Assembly (NCBI GenBank): GCA_903924445.1
Contig: CAIYBQ010000089.1
Location: 1 to 9,560, forward strand
Direction of reading: 5' to 3'
Origin: an uncultured Armatimonadota bacterium
GTDB taxonomy: Bacteria; Armatimonadota; Armatimonadia; Armatimonadales; Armatimonadaceae
DNA length: 9,560 bases
Shown: piece by piece, positions 5,393-9,560 of the stretch
Position numbering within the stretch: position 1 is the stretch's first letter
How the letters are laid out: the number at the start of each line of letters is the position of its first letter
Position numbers and translations under genes: made by a program
Notes under the pieces: generated by a model
Told to the model about the DNA's origin: nothing
Databases searched by the model: none
Seen by the model: only the letters and a program-made list of their open reading frames with translations

Positions 5393-6277
5393 ATGGATGT
5401 AAAAATCGACAGGCGTCTGCAGACACACATCGAAGGTCTGGTCAAAGGCTTTCAAGGTGAAGTCGGCATTTATGTCAAAAATCTGCGTACCGGAACCATC
5501 GCGTCTGTGCGTGCCGATGAGCTCTTCCCAACGGCATCCATTGTCAAAATCCCCATCCTCATCGGAATTGCAGACAAGCTTGAGAAGCATGAGCTGGACT
5601 ACCACCAAAAGCTGACCTACACCGATGACCTCCTCTACGAAGGCGAGGACATTCTTGGTTCGTTCAAAACCAAAGAGAAAATCGAGTTATCTAAGCTCAT
5701 TATGCTGATGCTGACAACGAGCGACAACACCGCTAGCCTGTGGCTGCAGGCGCTGGCCGGCGGAGGAGCGCGGATAAACAGCATTCTGGCAGAGCTCGGT
5801 TACTCGGCGACGCGTGTCAACTCCCGCACCGATGGACGTAAGGATGCCCAAGCGACCTACGGCTGGGGCCAGACGAGCCCACGTGAGATTGCAACAATCC
5901 TTGAGCGCATCGCCACCGGGAAGCTCCTCACACCGGCCTCCAGTGAACGGATGCTCCGCTGCCTTGGGCGTAACTATTGGGATGAGGAAGCGCTCGGGCA
6001 GCTGCCACCAGATATCTTTGTCGCGAGCAAAAATGGTGCCGTCAACCAGAGCCGCTCAGAAGTCCTGTATGTAAAAGCACCTAACAATCCCTACGTGTTT
6101 TCCATCATCACACGCAACCAAAAAGACCAGAGCTGGGGAAATGCAAATGAAGGCTGGGTACTTGCCCGCACACTTTCCCGTGACCTTTGGCACCATTTCG
6201 AACCACGTTCACCTTGGAAGGCCAGCCAGCCGCTCGCCGCAGGCCCATCGATGACAAAACGCGGAGGCATAGCATGA
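5393..6277 (+). CDS. Class A beta-lactamase-fold serine hydrolase, cytoplasmic
   Basis: This 294-aa protein has the DD-peptidase/class A beta-lactamase fold. The nucleophile motif SxxK is S49-I-V-K52 in FPTASIVKIP. The second motif is S110-D111-N112 in LTTSDNTAS. The third, KTG-like, motif is K213-N-G215 in VASKNGAV. The TSPREIA segment (161-167) is also typical. No glutamate occurs between residues 135 and 164, where beta-lactamases carry the ExxLN deacylating Glu166, so efficient beta-lactam hydrolysis is doubtful. There is no signal peptide or anchor, so it probably works in the cytoplasm. GGGGAGG lies 8 nt before the ATG. Its stop overlaps the NamZ start, which suggests it acts on muropeptides or peptide side chains. 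The true substrate is unknown. Confidence 0.87.
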   Translation: MDVKIDRRLQTHIEGLVKGFQGEVGIYVKNLRTGTIASVRADELFPTASIVKIPILIGIADKLEKHELDYHQKLTYTDDLLYEGEDILGSFKTKEKIELSKLIMLMLTTSDNTASLWLQALAGGGARINSILAELGYSATRVNSRTDGRKDAQATYGWGQTSPREIATILERIATGKLLTPASSERMLRCLGRNYWDEEALGQLPPDIFVASKNGAVNQSRSEVLYVKAPNNPYVFSIITRNQKDQSWGNANEGWVLARTLSRDLWHHFEPRSPWKASQPLAAGPSMTKRGGIA

Positions 6278-7404
6278 CGACTCGAACTGGCGCGGATGTG
6301 TTCGTTGCCAACAATTTCCCAGGTCTCCACGGCAAGAAAATCGGCCTGATCACAAACCATACCGGCCGTCTTCGCCAAGGAATTGCAACCGCAGATGCCT
6401 TCTTCAAGAGTCCAGACATCAGCCTCAAAGTCTTTTTTGGCCCTGAGCACGGTATCCGCGGCGCCGTGGATGAGCGTGTCCCAGACAGCGCCGACCCCAA
6501 AACGGGTATTCCGGTCATTTCACTCTATGGTCCGCGCACCGCTCCTGAGCCATCACACCTCGCAGGCCTCGATGCCCTTGTCTACGACATTCAGGATATT
6601 GGTTGCCGCTACTACACCTACGTTTCGACATTGGTGCACTGCATGCGCGCCGCGGCGAAGGCGGGCATCCCGCTTACAATCCTCGACCGCCCAAACCCTA
6701 TCGGCGGCACGCACGTCGAGGGCCCGGTCACCGATATCGATAAGCTTGCCTTCGTCGCAATCCATCCAATCCCCATCCGCCACGGGATGACGCTTGGCGA
6801 GCTGGCCAAATTGGTAAACATTCAAACTGACCTTAAATGCAACATTAATGTTGTCCATGCTGAGGGCTGGCAGCGGCGTGAATGGTTTGATGCAACTGGC
6901 TGTGAGTGGCTCGACCCGAGTCCAAACATGCGCAGTCTTGTGCAGGCAAACATTTATCCAGGGCCTGCGCAGCTCGAGTTCACCAATGTCAGTGTTGGCC
7001 GCGGAACGGCTACTCCATTTCAACTCTTCGGCGCTCCGTGGCTTGACCATTTCCGGTTTGTGGATGCGCTGCAGGCAATGAACCTTCCGGGCATCGGGTT
7101 TGTACCGCGCACCTTCAAGCCGACCGCCAGCAAGTTCGCCGGCGAAGAGTGCAAGGGCGTCGAGCTGATCGTAACGAACAGGGAAACCTTTCTGCCGGTG
7201 CAGACGGGTGTCGCGATGGCGATTGCCCTTCGAAAAGTAGCCTTTCGGCAATGGGAAATGGCACGCTGGCAGACGCTGCTTTGTCATAAAGAGACATTTG
7301 ATGCTGTCGAGCACGGTGCAGGTCTGCAGGATGTTGTCAAACTATGGGAACCAGGGCTCCAGAAGTTTAAGAATGACCGTAAGAACGTTTTACACTATCG
7401 CTGA
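6274..7404 (+). CDS. namZ: NamZ-type exo-beta-N-acetylmuramidase (DUF1343, GH171)
   Basis: DUF1343 proteins include Bacillus subtilis NamZ (YbbC), which removes N-acetylmuramic acid from the non-reducing end of peptidoglycan fragments. The 376-aa product shows KIGLITNHTG (22-31), the family motif FFGPEHGIRG (54-63) with candidate catalytic-region residues E58 and H59, and DALVYDIQDIG followed by CRYYTY. Further on are LDRPNPIGG, EGP, MRSLVQANIYPGPAQLEFTN and VSVGRGTATPFQLFGAPW. The ATG at 6274 overlaps the previous stop (ATGA) and has GGAGG 6 nt upstream; an in-frame ATG at 6187 would only extend into the neighbour. No signal peptide is seen, unlike the secreted B. subtilis enzyme, so the substrate may be imported muropeptides. 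Family identity is firm; location is inferred. Confidence 0.92.
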   Translation: MTTRTGADVFVANNFPGLHGKKIGLITNHTGRLRQGIATADAFFKSPDISLKVFFGPEHGIRGAVDERVPDSADPKTGIPVISLYGPRTAPEPSHLAGLDALVYDIQDIGCRYYTYVSTLVHCMRAAAKAGIPLTILDRPNPIGGTHVEGPVTDIDKLAFVAIHPIPIRHGMTLGELAKLVNIQTDLKCNINVVHAEGWQRREWFDATGCEWLDPSPNMRSLVQANIYPGPAQLEFTNVSVGRGTATPFQLFGAPWLDHFRFVDALQAMNLPGIGFVPRTFKPTASKFAGEECKGVELIVTNRETFLPVQTGVAMAIALRKVAFRQWEMARWQTLLCHKETFDAVEHGAGLQDVVKLWEPGLQKFKNDRKNVLHYR

Positions 7405-7453
7405 CAGCAGGTAGACTTTCCCCATCCGTTATTCACCTTCAGAAGGAACATCT

Positions 7454-8290
7454 GTGACATCCCGCAATCCTAAATCCTCTGCCTTCACGCTCATCGAACT
7501 CCTTGTCGTTATCGCCATCATCGCTATTCTGGCAGCCATCCTCTTCCCCGTCTTTGCACAGGCACGCGAGAAAGCCCGCCAAACCAGCTGCGCATCGAAC
7601 CTAAAGCAGCTTGGCACCGCATTCCTGATGTACACACAGGACTACGATGAAATGGCCATCCGGACATTTTATGGAAATAGCCCAAGCCGGACGCTGTGTT
7701 CATGGCCGGTGTTTACTCAGCCTTACATCAAGAACTACGAAATCTTCAAATGTCCAAGCACGGCCCGTGACCTTGGCGCGACTCCCGGCACGATGGCAAC
7801 GCCAGGCGGCTGCGGCACGCTAGCCGCTGGCCTTTCGAGCTCCTATTTGTACAACCTTTACATCGGGGGTAACCGGGATATCGGCTCTGGAGCTACGGCA
7901 ATCGACACCATCAGCACCACAGGCATCAACAAGCCAAGCGAAACAGTGCTGTTTGTGGATGGCGGTGCTGATTCCCGTACCGTCCCCAATGACCCACTGC
8001 GCTGGCCGCTCAAGCGTGCAACCGCTGCCGTCGCGGGATTCCCGACAACCATAAACCGCACTGCGTGGATTCTCATCCACTCGGGAAGCACCAATATGTC
8101 CTTTGCGGATTATGGTGCTCCGCAGCCGCGGCACACCGGGATGACGAATGTTGCCTGGGCGGATGGCCATGTCAAGGCACAGCGCATCGAGAGTTTCTAC
8201 ACCAAACCAGTGGTCGAACGCGCCGACAAGCCCGTGGGCGCAACGGCATTCTGGTCACCGTGTCTCGATCCGGAATACGGCTGCCAGTGA
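7454..8290 (+). CDS. Type II secretion/type IV pilin-like pseudopilin (DUF1559-like)
   Basis: The 278-aa product has a short leader (TSRNPKSSA) and then FTLIELLVVIAIIAILAAI, the hydrophobic N-terminal helix of pilins and pseudopilins. E15 is the conserved Glu5 of the mature protein. Cleavage by prepilin peptidase would fall between A10 and F11, an Ala instead of the usual Gly. LFPVFAQAREKARQ and SCASNLKQLG follow, a phylum-typical stretch. The C-terminal NVAWADGHVKAQRI matches the DGHV motif of the family. Several Cys residues (C46, C81, C99, C118) could pair. The start is GTG, with AGAAGGA 6 nt upstream. Such proteins are numerous in Armatimonadota and Planctomycetes; their exact roles (pilus, secretion, surface protein) are mostly unknown. 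Its stop overlaps the carboxypeptidase start. Confidence 0.9.
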   Translation: MTSRNPKSSAFTLIELLVVIAIIAILAAILFPVFAQAREKARQTSCASNLKQLGTAFLMYTQDYDEMAIRTFYGNSPSRTLCSWPVFTQPYIKNYEIFKCPSTARDLGATPGTMATPGGCGTLAAGLSSSYLYNLYIGGNRDIGSGATAIDTISTTGINKPSETVLFVDGGADSRTVPNDPLRWPLKRATAAVAGFPTTINRTAWILIHSGSTNMSFADYGAPQPRHTGMTNVAWADGHVKAQRIESFYTKPVVERADKPVGATAFWSPCLDPEYGCQ

Positions 8291-9560
8291 TTCCGTTTTT
8301 AGCCGCTGCACTGCTCCTCCCTGCTCTTTTGCAGGGAGGTGTTCAGAAGAATCAGGACCCTGCATGGGAGCCTGCCAATGACACCACCGCGCGCCTTCTG
8401 ATCACACAAGACCAGATCAACCAGCGGGCCGACAGCTGGCTGAATAAGTACAAAGGGATTGTCACCAAATCCAGCATCGGGAAAACCCGCGAAGGCCGGG
8501 ACATCCCCATCTACAAAATCGACACGCGCTCAGCAAAGAATGTTGAGCACAAGGAAGTGATGCTCCTCGCTGGTATCCACCCGCGTGAACAGCAGCCCAG
8601 TCGAGATCTCTTGCGTTTTATGGATGAGCTGCTTGCCGGCTATCAACGCGATGAGCGGATCACGGACATTCTCGACCGGCAGATTATTTGGGTTGTGCCA
8701 TCGTTTAATGTCGATGGAAAGCTCCACGATGTCACCGAGCGCGACTGGCGGAAAAACCGCTCAACGAACGCAGATGGCAGCCGCGGGGTGGACCTAAACC
8801 GCAATTTCTCCATCCGCTGGGGCGGCGGACGCCTCTTTGACAAGACGTGGAAGACAAGCACGACGACCGCGAACAACAACATTTTTGAAGGCACCGCGCC
8901 TCTTTCGGAACCCGAATCCAAGGCGCTCGCAAACTTCTTCGAGTCCCGACCAAACCTGGTTGCCTTTTTGGACATCCACAATCCGCTGCGGGAGATACTC
9001 TTCCCGCCATACGCCACCATCGCGGATGGCCAGCGGATGCACAAAACCGCCATCCAAATGCAGCGCGCGCAGCAGGGCGAGCCTTACAAAGTCACCAAGC
9101 CGCTGTTCGGTCAGGAGCCGCCAGCCGATGAGCGTAGCGGGAACTCCGGCCTCACCTACCACCACGCCTACTACCTCTTTGGCATCCATGGCTTCAACTT
9201 CGAAATCAGCAACCCAGCGAAGAAAACCGGATTGAGCGGGCGGTATCCAAGCGCATCCGATGCCGACAAGGAATACACAACCCACGTCCGTGGCGCATGG
9301 CTGGAGTGGCTTGATTCAGTACACACCTATCCTCTGACCCGGCGCGGGGATGCCCGGATAAACGGTTCGGCTACGACAACATCGAGGCCAAAGTCTGGTT
9401 CAACCTTTGGATGGCTCCCGCCAACGATTAGCGGAAGTGCCGAGTGGGCTGTGATCACATCCGATGACCCACGCCTCCAGTGCATCAGCGAGATTCGAAG
9501 AGCCCCATTCCAGAATCCGTTTACAATCCGCCTCTCGGATGGCATCCGGCCCGGGACGCG
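8287..9560 (+). CDS. Secreted M14 zinc carboxypeptidase, C-terminus beyond window
   Basis: M14 metallopeptidases remove C-terminal amino acids, or cleave peptidoglycan peptides, using one zinc ion. From GTG 8287 the frame stays open for 424 codons to the window edge. Residues 1-18 (IPFLAAALLLPALLQGG) form a signal peptide. GKTREGRDIPIY (65-76) is a typical M14 lead-in. Zinc ligands are H98 and E101 in GIHPRE and H231 in FLDIHNP. Substrate-binding DWRKNRS (153-159) and GVDLNRNF (167-174) are present, and E306 in FNFEIS is the likely catalytic glutamate. After about residue 345 an unrelated Thr/Ser/Gly-rich stretch begins an accessory domain. The GTG overlaps the pseudopilin stop (GTGA), so translation is probably coupled. 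The substrate cannot be told from the sequence. Confidence 0.9.
   Translation, partial: MIPFLAAALLLPALLQGGVQKNQDPAWEPANDTTARLLITQDQINQRADSWLNKYKGIVTKSSIGKTREGRDIPIYKIDTRSAKNVEHKEVMLLAGIHPREQQPSRDLLRFMDELLAGYQRDERITDILDRQIIWVVPSFNVDGKLHDVTERDWRKNRSTNADGSRGVDLNRNFSIRWGGGRLFDKTWKTSTTTANNNIFEGTAPLSEPESKALANFFESRPNLVAFLDIHNPLREILFPPYATIADGQRMHKTAIQMQRAQQGEPYKVTKPLFGQEPPADERSGNSGLTYHHAYYLFGIHGFNFEISNPAKKTGLSGRYPSASDADKEYTTHVRGAWLEWLDSVHTYPLTRRGDARINGSATTTSRPKSGSTFGWLPPTISGSAEWAVITSDDPRLQCISEIRRAPFQNPFTIRLSDGIRPGT

Noticed and set aside
6553..7314. A 253-codon minus-strand open frame
   Set aside because: It is fully antisense to NamZ, which is well supported, and its translation looks like a shadow.
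8794..9285. A 163-codon minus-strand open frame
   Set aside because: It is antisense to the M14 peptidase core, which contains the zinc and catalytic motifs.

Overview
The window reads as a chromosomal segment of a bacterium, most likely from the phylum Armatimonadota. The best clue is the pseudopilin at 7454-8290. Its N-terminus runs from a FTLIELL helix into LFPVFAQAREKARQ and then SCASNLKQLG, a combination typical of the expanded pseudopilin families of that phylum. Base composition looks moderately GC-rich and even. I see no insertion sequence, CRISPR array, tRNA or rRNA. Coding density is high, and no gene-free gap exceeds about 155 bases.

Left part (1-3128). On the minus strand, a DUF697-like membrane protein with a C-terminal SHOCT domain lies 4 nt upstream of a radical-SAM heme chaperone gene, hemW, which leaves the window at position 1. 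Diverging from them is a DUF2071 (YqjF-like) protein. After it, on the plus strand, comes a small diiron protein of the acyl-ACP desaturase/ferritin-like type. The divergent spacer holds a perfect 8-bp-arm dyad and, inside it, a candidate ECF-type promoter for the minus-strand operon.

Middle part (3203-5253). A tight minus-strand operon encodes an ECF sigma factor followed by two overlapping genes for single-span membrane proteins. Neither has a recognisable anti-sigma zinc motif, but their position and layout suggest a sigma-regulating pair. Upstream of the sigma gene is a matching ECF-type promoter (GAACC-N16-CGTC) and a direct repeat with 30-bp spacing. The same promoter architecture (GAACC-N16-CGTA) precedes the SHOCT/hemW operon, so the sigma factor may control both. 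A small ASCH-domain protein follows, with a GTG start set by a strong ribosome binding site.

Right part (5393-9560). Four plus-strand genes are closely packed. First is a class-A-beta-lactamase-fold serine hydrolase without a signal peptide. Second is a NamZ-type (DUF1343, GH171) exo-N-acetylmuramidase, joined to it by an ATGA overlap. Third is a pseudopilin. Fourth is a secreted M14 zinc carboxypeptidase, joined to the pseudopilin by a GTGA overlap and running off the right edge. The first pair suggests turnover or recycling of peptidoglycan fragments. The second pair suggests a surface or secreted function.

No gene cluster here is plainly a new system. The best candidates for something undescribed are the sigma operon with its two unrecognised membrane proteins and the shared promoter that may link it to SHOCT/hemW.
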